The position numbers were made by a program, and so were the translations under genes. A model generated the notes under the pieces. That model was not told the origin of the DNA and did no database searches. It saw nothing but the letters and a program-made list of their open reading frames with translations. DNA of 5,541 nt from JBGAWK01 sp044227665 (GTDB taxonomy: Bacteria; Bacteroidota; Bacteroidia; Chitinophagales; JADIYW01): contig JBGAWK010000095.1 in the NCBI GenBank assembly GCA_044227665.1, positions 1 to 5,541 of the forward strand, written 5' to 3'. Shown here piece after piece: positions 1 to 5,541 of this stretch (positions are counted from its first letter, which is position 1; the number at the start of each line of letters is the position of its first letter).

Positions 1-210
1 CTCACCGACAGTCAATGGAATACAATATTACACCAAGACAAACGAAAGCGAAAGCATACTTTAAGAGACATTTTTGATGCACTCTTCTATCTACTCAAAA
101 CAGGCTGTCAGTGGCGTATGCTACCCATACACTTTCCATCATGGAAGCTTGTTTACTATTATTTTAGCAGGTGGAAGGCGGATGGCACTATAGAGTTAAC
201 AAGAGTATAA
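1..210 (+). pseudogene. IS5-family transposase remnant (N-terminal domain, truncated both sides)
   Basis: An open frame from the window's first base to a TAA at 208-210 encodes 69 residues. They match the N-terminal helical domain (DUF4096 type) of IS5-family DDE transposases: LTDSQW near the start, then RKRKHTLRDIFDALFYLLKT, GCQWRMLP, and a W-x-x-V-Y-Y-Y-F-x-x-W segment followed by DGTIE. In intact relatives this domain is followed by the catalytic DDE domain. Here the frame stops a few residues after DGTIE, and none of the forward frames I read across 190-280 gives transposase-like sequence. The catalytic part is therefore absent rather than only frame-shifted. The start lies off the left edge. 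Some IS5 subgroups split the transposase into two frameshifted ORFs, but no second ORF follows here. Most likely a dead fragment abutting the receptor gene. The family call is confident; the exact IS is not known. Confidence 0.8.
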
Positions 211-278
211 AAAATGATTTTATCCATAATAATTGCCCCAATTTATATGCCTACTTCAATGAGTGCCTATAAAATGTC
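211..278. other. Short AT-rich gap between transposase remnant and receptor stop codon
   Basis: These 68 bases lie between the transposase remnant's stop codon and the convergent stop codon of the receptor gene. I see no convincing stem-loop followed by a T-run on either strand, so no intrinsic terminator can be called for the receptor operon. I also see no clear IS terminal inverted repeat or target-site duplication. The old insertion or deletion junction probably falls at about 190-280. Confidence 0.4.
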
Positions 279-2783
279 CTAAAATTTGACGTATAATTTT
301 ACATTAAATCTCCTGGAAGTGAGATAATTGGGCATGGGCCATAATGTATTATTTACATCTTTTATCCATTTATATGAGAGCGTATTTTGTGCACCCAAGA
401 GGTTTAACACTTCGGCACTTAGCCATATTTTTTCTATGGCCTTTCCAAATTTGCTTAGATTTTCCTGTTTTTTCTTGGTGTTATCTATAATCATCCACGA
501 AAACCCTATATCAACTCTACGATAAAGAGGCATAGTAAATACGTCATTAAAACGCTTGCCATCAGGGGCACCGTATGGCAATCCCGTACCCAAGGTAAGA
601 TTGAGATGCATTTTAAAATTTTTGTTTTTCACCAAATAATCTTGGAAAAATATGCTCATCATAAAATGCTGGTCTGTAGGGCGACGAATATTACCGGGAT
701 ATATGACCGCACTATCTGTTACTACTTGGTCTTCGATATAGGGTGTAACTACTTCCCCTTTGGAATTGTAATATTCTTTATATTTATCATCTTTTAGGTT
801 TTCTTTGGTATTGAGATAGGAAAGGGTAATCCACGAATCTGTGCCTTTCACAAACTCGCCAAATAGGCGCAAGTCCACACCTGTGGCATAGCCATTGGCA
901 TTATTTTGGGCATAGTAACGTATGCGTACATCATCGAACTCGTAGGGATTCAGCTGGTACAGTTTTTTATAATAGGCTTCTGCTGTAAATTTAAAAGGTC
1001 TTTTGAACATAAGAAAGTTTAGTTCTGTACCTGCGATAACGTGTATAGATTGTTGGGCTTTTACATAGGGATTAATCTCTCCGGTAAGGCTGCGCAGTTC
1101 CCTGTAGAATGGGGGCTGCCCATACATACCTACAGCGAGCTTGAAAGCCGTCTCATTCTTAAATTTCGGTTTCACATATAGCTGCATTCTAGGACTAATC
1201 AAAAATTGTTTATTCAACCCATAGTAGTGATATCTTACACCATAGGTGATATCTACCTTGGTCTTGGATGCTCCATCCGTAAGTTTCCAAATATCTTGAG
1301 CATACCCCTGTAGTCTCCAAGTATCTAAGCTCAACCCTGATTTTAATCTATTAAATAAGTGGACTTGGCTATTGGTATAGGGCAAAGAAAATCCGGCAGA
1401 ATCCACTCGCTCCCACTCTGATATGGCATCAGTAAAGTGTTCTGTTTGGAAGCTGCTGCCCCAGTCCAGAGTATGTCTGGTGCCTAATAAGTGGCTTCCC
1501 TTAATTTGTGTATTGTAAAACCACCCTTCTAAGGTATTACGTGTCCAATCGTGGTAGGTACCTATCCCTAAATTTTGTCTTACATTGCCAAAATTATCGC
1601 TGTCGAAATCTGATTCTATTTCGTCCAAGAAATATTCGCCTATGACGTTCCCTTTTTCTGTTTCTTGAACATACCATCCGCTATTCAGCCACTTAAAAAT
1701 AGACTTCTTGGTAGGCATCCACCGTAGTGCCATGCCGCCCATGCTGTTGTGATACGAAGTCTTTTCCTCTCCATCGAAATAGACGGTAAGCCTTATCACT
1801 TGATTAAAGGTGCCTGTAGTCGTAGATTGTTCTGATGGTAAAAAATTATATTTATTGTTATTGTGAGACAATAAAAATTCTAGAGACAATTTATCGTTGA
1901 AAGTATAGACGATATTACTTTGAATATCCAAGAAGCGGTTATTATACTCCCCTTTTTGGTCTAAGCTGCCTAGTAGATAGGCAGATGTCTTATAGCGTGC
2001 CCCCACGATATAGCTCAGCTTCTCATTGCGTGACAATCCTTCAAAATTCAAAGCCGTATTTAGCAAACTGGCAGTTACAGAGCCCGCAAATCTTTCTGTA
2101 GGACGGCGATAGCGTATATTAAGTACCGATGACAATTTATCGCCATACTTTGGCTCGAACCCACCGGAAGAAAAGGATATAGATTGTGCCATATCGGGAT
2201 TTATAAAACTCAATCCTTCTTGTCGGCTGGAGGATATTAAGAGCGGACGATATATCTCAAAATCATTGACATATACGAGGTTCTCATCATAATTACCTCC
2301 TCGCACCGAATAATTGGAAGTAAGTTCATTACGTGAGAATGTGCCTGGCAACGTCTTTATTAAATCTTCTATAGAGCTATTTGCTGTAGGCAACATGATG
2401 GAAGTTACTGGTTTCAGTTCTGTTGTCCCAACTTTAGATGTTCCCTGTGCAATGATAATTGTAGAATCTATAGTTTGATTGCTTTCACTCATTGCGACAT
2501 TTAGTTGTATAGCATTTGCCGCAACATTATTTAAAGTAATAATTGTATCATAGTATGATAGATGACTGAATTTCAATTGAATATAATCTGTTTTTTTTAC
2601 AGAAAGTGTATATACTCCCTGCTTATCGGTAGCCGTACCTTTTTGCTCTGCAATATTTTGTATAGATACATTTTCTATCGGCATACCCGATACGGATGTT
2701 ACCTTACCTGAAATATTTACTTTTTGAGCAAAAATATTTAAAGTAACTATTAAATTAAGTAATATTAAAATATTTATTTTCAG
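279..2783 (-). CDS. TonB-dependent outer-membrane receptor with carboxypeptidase-like N-terminal domain; probable CTG start
   Basis: Predicted outer-membrane active transporter energised by TonB-ExbBD; substrate unknown. Starting at the CTG (2783-2781) gives 834 residues. Residues 1-20 form a signal peptide (LKINILILLNLIVTL, then NIFAQ). Residues 23-105 form a CarboxypepD_reg-like beta-sandwich (ISGKVTSVSG, then TDKQGVYTLSV). A plug follows at about 125-225 with the hallmark SVRGGNYDENLVYVNDFEIY (about 159-178) and GGFEPKYGDKLSSVL. The rest is a beta-barrel ending in an aromatic terminal strand (NVKLYVKF). The first in-frame ATG (2684) would delete the signal peptide and the start of the sandwich, so it is unlikely to be the true start. 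No ATG, GTG or TTG exists between it and the in-frame stop at 2819-2817. No SusD partner is seen, so this is not a standard SusCD pair. It is the last gene of the block, 4 nt after rpe. Function is confident; the start is uncertain. Confidence 0.9.
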   Translation of the reverse strand: MKINILILLNLIVTLNIFAQKVNISGKVTSVSGMPIENVSIQNIAEQKGTATDKQGVYTLSVKKTDYIQLKFSHLSYYDTIITLNNVAANAIQLNVAMSESNQTIDSTIIIAQGTSKVGTTELKPVTSIMLPTANSSIEDLIKTLPGTFSRNELTSNYSVRGGNYDENLVYVNDFEIYRPLLISSSRQEGLSFINPDMAQSISFSSGGFEPKYGDKLSSVLNIRYRRPTERFAGSVTASLLNTALNFEGLSRNEKLSYIVGARYKTSAYLLGSLDQKGEYNNRFLDIQSNIVYTFNDKLSLEFLLSHNNNKYNFLPSEQSTTTGTFNQVIRLTVYFDGEEKTSYHNSMGGMALRWMPTKKSIFKWLNSGWYVQETEKGNVIGEYFLDEIESDFDSDNFGNVRQNLGIGTYHDWTRNTLEGWFYNTQIKGSHLLGTRHTLDWGSSFQTEHFTDAISEWERVDSAGFSLPYTNSQVHLFNRLKSGLSLDTWRLQGYAQDIWKLTDGASKTKVDITYGVRYHYYGLNKQFLISPRMQLYVKPKFKNETAFKLAVGMYGQPPFYRELRSLTGEINPYVKAQQSIHVIAGTELNFLMFKRPFKFTAEAYYKKLYQLNPYEFDDVRIRYYAQNNANGYATGVDLRLFGEFVKGTDSWITLSYLNTKENLKDDKYKEYYNSKGEVVTPYIEDQVVTDSAVIYPGNIRRPTDQHFMMSIFFQDYLVKNKNFKMHLNLTLGTGLPYGAPDGKRFNDVFTMPLYRRVDIGFSWMIIDNTKKKQENLSKFGKAIEKIWLSAEVLNLLGAQNTLSYKWIKDVNNTLWPMPNYLTSRRFNVKLYVKF

Positions 2784-2787
2784 ATAA

Positions 2788-3435
2788 TTAAGATTTAAAT
2801 GATGTAATATTTTCTTCTATTTTATCTTCTTTAAAAATACTATTCCCCGCCACCAATATATCCGCACCGCATGACAGCAATTTATCTCTATTGTCTAAGG
2901 TTACACCACCGTCAATCTCTATTAACGCAGGGCTATGCTTAGAAATTATGCTATCCTTTAATTTTTCAATTTTTCTATACGTTTGTTCGATAAATTTTTG
3001 ACCTCCAAAGCCAGGATTTACAGACATGACACACACTACATCTATGTCTGTAATACAATCCTCCAGTAGTGATACGGAACTATGCGGATTAAGAGCTACT
3101 CCAGCTTTCATGCCCTGATTTTTTATCTCTTGAATAGTACGATGCAAATGGGTACACGCTTCGAGATGTACAGTAAGAATATCTGCTCCCGCCTCTTTGA
3201 AGTTACTGATATACCGATCTGGCTGTACTATCATCAGGTGCACATCGAAGGGCTTAGAAGTAAGGCTACGAACAGCACGTATTATGGGCATCCCGAAACT
3301 AATATTTGGTACAAACACACCATCCATGACATCTACATGCACCCATTCGGCAGAAGATTTATCTATACGACTTACAGCATCTCCCAAATTAGAAAAATCG
3401 GCAGAGAGTATAGACGGTGCTAAAATATAGTTCAT
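2788..3435 (-). CDS. rpe: Ribulose-phosphate 3-epimerase
   Basis: Interconverts D-ribulose 5-phosphate and D-xylulose 5-phosphate in the cytosolic pentose phosphate pathway. The 215-residue length is normal for this TIM-barrel family. Visible signatures are LAPSILSADF at 5-14 (S8 at the active site) and HVDVMDGVFVPN at 33-44, with metal ligand H33, and D35 as ligand and catalytic acid/base. DVHLM at 64-68 supplies ligand H66. MSVNPGFGGQKF at 137-148 is the flexible phosphate-side loop. EIDGGV at 173-178 supplies the second catalytic aspartate, D175. VAGNSIF at 195-201 completes the phosphate site. All expected catalytic and metal residues are present, so it should be active. The ATG start fits the usual N-terminus. 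It sits 22 nt after the HExxH gene, and its stop is 4 nt before the receptor's probable start, which suggests co-transcription and perhaps translational coupling. Confidence 0.97.
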   Translation of the reverse strand: MNYILAPSILSADFSNLGDAVSRIDKSSAEWVHVDVMDGVFVPNISFGMPIIRAVRSLTSKPFDVHLMIVQPDRYISNFKEAGADILTVHLEACTHLHRTIQEIKNQGMKAGVALNPHSSVSLLEDCITDIDVVCVMSVNPGFGGQKFIEQTYRKIEKLKDSIISKHSPALIEIDGGVTLDNRDKLLSCGADILVAGNSIFKEDKIEENITSFKS

Positions 3436-3457
3436 GCAATAAAGATAAGCGTTTGAC

Positions 3458-3802
3458 TTACAACCACTGCAAAAACGCCCAAAATTTTCTTCTTTTCAGA
3501 TAATTCTCGTCATGTTCAAATACAAATGCTTCTCTTTCAAACGAGATATTCTTATATGCCCAGAATTTATTTTTATATCTTATACATTTGAATAAAAACT
3601 CTATACCATACCAAAGATAAAATAGTACAATCCCCATTTCTATCTGTTGTCGCAAATGTATTTTTTCATGGGTAACAAGTACATTATCTTCTAAAAGATG
3701 GAGACTTTCTACCCAAATAAATGGAAATATTGTCAATGCAATTGTCCCTTTAGGAATCAACCATCGAATTATAAATGGGAAAGTGCTGATTCTTAGAGCC
3801 AT
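3458..3802 (-). CDS. Small HExxH-motif membrane-associated protein, possible minimal metalloprotease
   Basis: A 114-residue protein. I recognise it as resembling a small uncharacterised protein common in Bacteroidota, but no function is established to my knowledge. Visible features: a hydrophobic N-terminal third (about 6-30) and a zincin-like H45-E-K-I-H49 motif in THEKIHLRQQIEMG. One strong hydrophobic helix follows at 57-74 (GIVLFYLWYGIEFLFKCI), then a basic stretch, and NISFEREAFVFEHDENYL at 85-102. E89, E91 or E96 could supply a third metal ligand. The order HExxH, membrane helix, Glu-rich helix recalls the catalytic core of M56 (BlaR1-like) peptidases, but this protein is far shorter. 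It starts 14 nt after the TonB-domain gene and ends 22 nt before rpe. The coding region is secure. Peptidase activity is inference, because a short HExxH can occur without catalysis. Confidence 0.85.
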   Translation of the reverse strand: MALRISTFPFIIRWLIPKGTIALTIFPFIWVESLHLLEDNVLVTHEKIHLRQQIEMGIVLFYLWYGIEFLFKCIRYKNKFWAYKNISFEREAFVFEHDENYLKRRKFWAFLQWL

Positions 3803-3816
3803 ATTTTACAAAGAAA

Positions 3817-4296
3817 TTATTTACCCCAAGGCAATAGTGGTACTACCGAATTTTCGCCTACCCTTTTCACACCAAAGCCTTCAAAAGTAACATTTACCGA
3901 CACGGTATATAGTGTACATACATAATCTTCGCCATTGCGTCCCGGCACAAATTGGGGCATAGTCTGAAACATACGCATCATCTCCTCTCCTATTCCACCG
4001 CCTACTTCCTCTACGATGCTAAAATTACTGCGATTACCTTCGGTGTCCACTATGAAGCTGATTTTCACCCATCCTTGCAGTTCATTCTGGCGAGCAAACT
4101 TCGGATAGATAAAATTCTTTTTGATATAAGAATATATAGAATCTATTCCGCCTACGGGCTGTGGCATTACCTCCGGCTGAGAATATACTACAGCGCAAAG
4201 GTTAGGCTCTATCATCATCTTATCATTATAATCGGTTTGCCCTTTTGCGATGGTAAACATCATGCCAAAAACTAAAAATGCGAGTATTTTTTTCAT
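3817..4296 (-). CDS. Secreted TonB C-terminal domain protein
   Basis: A 159-residue protein with a cleavable signal peptide (MKKILAFLVFGMMFTIAKGQ, cleavage near residue 19), so the mature protein is probably periplasmic. Residues about 45-140 form a TonB C-terminal domain: PVGGIDSIYSYIKKNFIYPK, then the strand LQGWVKISFIVDTEGN, a GGGIGEEMMRMFQTMPQFVPG helix and loop, and a final strand TLYTVSVNVTF. Unlike a classical energy-transducing TonB, it lacks a retained N-terminal membrane anchor and a proline-rich periplasmic spacer. It is therefore unlikely to contact ExbBD on its own. In Bacteroidota such domains occur alone or fused to M56 peptidases. It is the first gene of the minus-strand block; the HExxH gene follows 14 nt downstream and a TonB-dependent receptor closes the block. 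The ATG at 4296 is the natural start because it yields the complete leader. Domain assignment is strong; the role is unknown. Confidence 0.88.
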   Translation of the reverse strand: MKKILAFLVFGMMFTIAKGQTDYNDKMMIEPNLCAVVYSQPEVMPQPVGGIDSIYSYIKKNFIYPKFARQNELQGWVKISFIVDTEGNRSNFSIVEEVGGGIGEEMMRMFQTMPQFVPGRNGEDYVCTLYTVSVNVTFEGFGVKRVGENSVVPLLPWGK

Positions 4297-4435
4297 GAAA
4301 TAAATATATAAAATCTAAAATACAAATTCTGTTCCTAAAATTCATATTTACCTTTTCATCGCAATATATTTGCTCTTAATTCTCAAAATATAGGTTTCCA
4401 GTAAACAATTCGACGTAAAAAGGTATTTTTATGAC
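4297..4435. promoter_or_regulatory. Divergent intergenic region serving the receptor operon and ubiD
   Basis: AT-rich 139-bp region between the two divergently transcribed units, so it should hold promoters in both directions. The plus-strand promoter element is listed separately. For the minus-strand operon I find no exact TAnnTTTG. The nearest is TATATTTTG (complement of 4384-4392), which has one extra spacer base and would overlap the ubiD leader, so no call is made. No clear operator palindrome or riboswitch fold is visible. The frame of ubiD is open back to a TAG at 4391-4393 but has no start codon before the GTG at 4436. Confidence 0.5.
4365..4372 (+). promoter_or_regulatory. Candidate Bacteroidota -7 promoter element for ubiD
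   Basis: TATATTTG matches the Bacteroidota primary sigma -7 consensus TAnnTTTG exactly. It lies 63 bases before the ubiD GTG, implying a leader of roughly 55-60 nt. The -33 region, about 21 bases upstream, contains TTC at 4341-4343 rather than the preferred TTG, so that half is weak. An 8-base match in AT-rich DNA can arise by chance; its position in a divergent intergenic gap is what supports it. Confidence 0.45.
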
Positions 4436-4436
4436 G
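4421..4436 (+). repeat. 16-bp direct repeat, copy 1 (ubiD start region)
   Basis: AGGTATTTTTATGACG occurs here, immediately before and overlapping the first base of the proposed GTG start. It recurs exactly at 5162-5177. Both copies lie in the same reading frame relative to ubiD, where they read R-Y-F-Y-D. The flanking bases do not match, so the repeat is exactly 16 bp. Confidence 0.7.
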
Positions 4437-5541
4437 TGAAATATGCATCCCTATCTGCTTGTATTGAAGACTTGCGCCGACATGGACATTTGATAGATGT
4501 ATGGGATGAGGTAGATCCTTACTTAGAGATGGCTGCCATACATTTGAGAGTACATGCTGCCAAAGGACCGGCACTATTATTTCATCGTGTAAAGGGTACG
4601 CCTTTTAAGGCAGCATCCAATTTGTTTGGGACTACGGAACGCAGCAATTTTATGTTTAGGCACACTATAGCAAATGTAAAAAAACTGATAGCCTACAAAG
4701 GAGACCCATTGAAGATACTCCAATCACCCAAAGACTTGCTTTCGCTACCATTTGCGGCAATAATGGCGTTGCCAAAAAAGTCTAAAGTAGCTTTTCAAAA
4801 AACGACTATTTCTCAATTGCCACAAATTCATCATTGGAAGATGGATGGTGGCTCATTCATAACTCTTCCCATCGTATATTCAGAGCACCCTGACTCCCCG
4901 AATCCCCTACACGCCAATGTAGGCATGTACAGAATACAGCTTTCAGGCAATGCATACATCCCCGACGAAGAAATAGGTCTTCACTATCAGCTACACAGAG
5001 GCATAGGCGTACATCAGTCAGCATGGAATGCTATAGGCAAACCCATGAAGGTAAGTATATTTGTAGGAGGTCCGCCTGCACATACATTTTCTGCTGTGAT
5101 GCCGCTACCAGAGGGCATCAGCGAGCTCACCTTTGCCGGCGTATTGGGTGGCAGGCGATTCAGGTATTTTTATGACGACGAGGGATATTGCCTATCTTCC
5201 GATGCCGACTTCGTCATCACGGGAGAAGTATTTCCCCATGCCGTAAAACCTGAGGGCCCTTTCGGCGACCACTTGGGCTATTACAGTCTTACCCATGATT
5301 TTCCTGTAATGAAAGTTAGAAATGTGTATCACAAACAGGATGCTATATGGCCCTTTACCGTAGTAGGCCGCCCTCCTCAGGAAGATACCGCCTTCGGCAA
5401 CATGATACATGAAATTACGGGTGACGTCATCTCCAAAACTATACCGGGACTTCATGAAGTTCATGCCGTAGATGCGGCTGGTGTCCATCCATTGCTTCTA
5501 GCTATAGGCAGCGAGAGATATACGCCTTATGCCCCCACAAA
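4436..5541 (+). CDS. ubiD: UbiD-family prenylated-FMN decarboxylase (3' end beyond window)
   Basis: The first 368 residues of a UbiD-type (de)carboxylase, which uses prenyl-FMN made by a UbiX partner to decarboxylate aromatic or unsaturated acids. Family signatures in order: N-terminal YASLSACIEDLRRHGHLIDV, then D27-P28-Y-L-E-M, and GPALLFHRVKGTPF at 44-57. SNLFGTTER is at 61-69. The cofactor and metal segment N161-V-G-M-Y-R166 matches N168/R173 of the fungal enzyme Fdc1. GLHYQLHRG (181-189) carries the metal-site histidine. FVGGPPAHTFSA is followed by a GE segment and catalytic E273-G-P-F-G-D278-HLGYY; the last acid is Asp where Fdc1 has Glu, as in many UbiD proteins. VVGRPPQED is near the end. 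GTG at 4436 is chosen because it gives the family's usual N-terminus; no in-frame ATG occurs until codon 32. A quinone-synthesis role (menaquinone in most Bacteroidota, possibly the futalosine route) is inference; the substrate is unknown. Confidence 0.93.
   Translation, partial: MKYASLSACIEDLRRHGHLIDVWDEVDPYLEMAAIHLRVHAAKGPALLFHRVKGTPFKAASNLFGTTERSNFMFRHTIANVKKLIAYKGDPLKILQSPKDLLSLPFAAIMALPKKSKVAFQKTTISQLPQIHHWKMDGGSFITLPIVYSEHPDSPNPLHANVGMYRIQLSGNAYIPDEEIGLHYQLHRGIGVHQSAWNAIGKPMKVSIFVGGPPAHTFSAVMPLPEGISELTFAGVLGGRRFRYFYDDEGYCLSSDADFVITGEVFPHAVKPEGPFGDHLGYYSLTHDFPVMKVRNVYHKQDAIWPFTVVGRPPQEDTAFGNMIHEITGDVISKTIPGLHEVHAVDAAGVHPLLLAIGSERYTPYAPT
5162..5177 (+). repeat. 16-bp direct repeat, copy 2 (inside ubiD)
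   Basis: Exact second copy of the sequence at 4421-4436, here coding for R-Y-F-Y-D within the ubiD segment GGRRFRYFYDDEGY. This copy sits in ordinary family-like coding sequence, so if one copy derives from the other, this is the more likely source. Confidence 0.7.

Noticed and set aside
211..278. Possible second transposase ORF reached by frameshifting at the A-run after 208
   Set aside because: The reading frames I checked across this stretch soon hit stops and give no DDE-domain-like residues, so a programmed frameshift product is not supported.
328..797. Two short plus-strand open frames (328-525 and 606-797)
   Set aside because: They lie antisense inside the receptor's barrel-coding region, which shows continuous family-like protein sequence on the minus strand. 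Their translations resemble no known domain.
279..2684. Receptor starting at the ATG at 2684 (801 residues)
   Set aside because: It would remove the signal peptide and the first strand of the N-terminal domain, both clearly encoded upstream in the same frame, and would leave an unexplained gap of about 100 bp after rpe.
3082..3430. Overlapping plus-strand open frames opposite rpe
   Set aside because: They are antisense to highly conserved rpe coding sequence that carries all its catalytic residues, so they are shadow frames.
3952..4275. Plus-strand open frame opposite the TonB-domain gene
   Set aside because: The minus strand here encodes a complete signal peptide and TonB-C domain; the plus-strand product has no recognisable features.
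4383..5488. Minus-strand open frames at 4383-4574 and 5192-5488
   Set aside because: Both lie opposite clear UbiD-family coding sequence. The upstream one only appears credible if the GTG start of ubiD is overlooked.
1..5541. CRISPR array, tRNA or rRNA gene, toxin-antitoxin or phage-defence cassette
   Set aside because: I found no regularly spaced repeats, no RNA-gene-like segments and no defence-type proteins. All substantial coding space is accounted for by the genes listed.

Overview
The window looks like chromosome from a Bacteroidota bacterium. The evidence is a TonB-dependent receptor of the carboxypeptidase-regulatory-domain plus plug type, typical of that phylum. The leaders end in 'AQ' or 'GQ' signal cleavage sites. 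There are no obvious Shine-Dalgarno sequences, and one clear Bacteroidota-type -7 promoter element (TAnnTTTG) is present. The intergenic DNA is AT-rich. I cannot place it at genus level.

Layout. Positions 1-210 (+) hold the tail of a broken IS5-type transposase N-terminal domain, cut at the window edge. From 4296 down to 279 on the minus strand is one tight block of four genes, read right to left: a secreted TonB C-terminal-domain protein (4296-3817); a small HExxH membrane protein (3802-3458); ribulose-phosphate 3-epimerase, rpe (3435-2788); and a large TonB-dependent outer-membrane receptor (2783-279). The gaps are 14, 22 and 4 nt, so this is very probably one operon. A 139-bp divergent intergenic region (4297-4435) then separates it from a plus-strand ubiD-family decarboxylase that starts at a GTG at 4436 and runs off the right edge.

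How the genes fit together. The first and last genes of the minus-strand block are both TonB-related and the second is membrane-associated, so the theme is the cell envelope. rpe is a housekeeping enzyme of the pentose phosphate pathway carried in the same transcription unit. The TonB-domain protein and the HExxH protein together resemble the two halves of Bacteroidota M56 (BlaR1-like) peptidase-TonB fusions; this is inference only. UbiD-family enzymes decarboxylate aromatic acids with a prenylated flavin, often in quinone synthesis.

Most notable points. The receptor has no ATG, GTG or TTG codon able to include its clear signal peptide, and the best-placed start is a CTG four bases after the rpe stop. 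The tiny HExxH protein may be a minimal metalloprotease. A 16-bp perfect repeat links the ubiD start region with a site inside the same gene, in the same reading frame. I see no CRISPR array, RNA gene or phage-type defence system, and nothing I would call an entirely new system.
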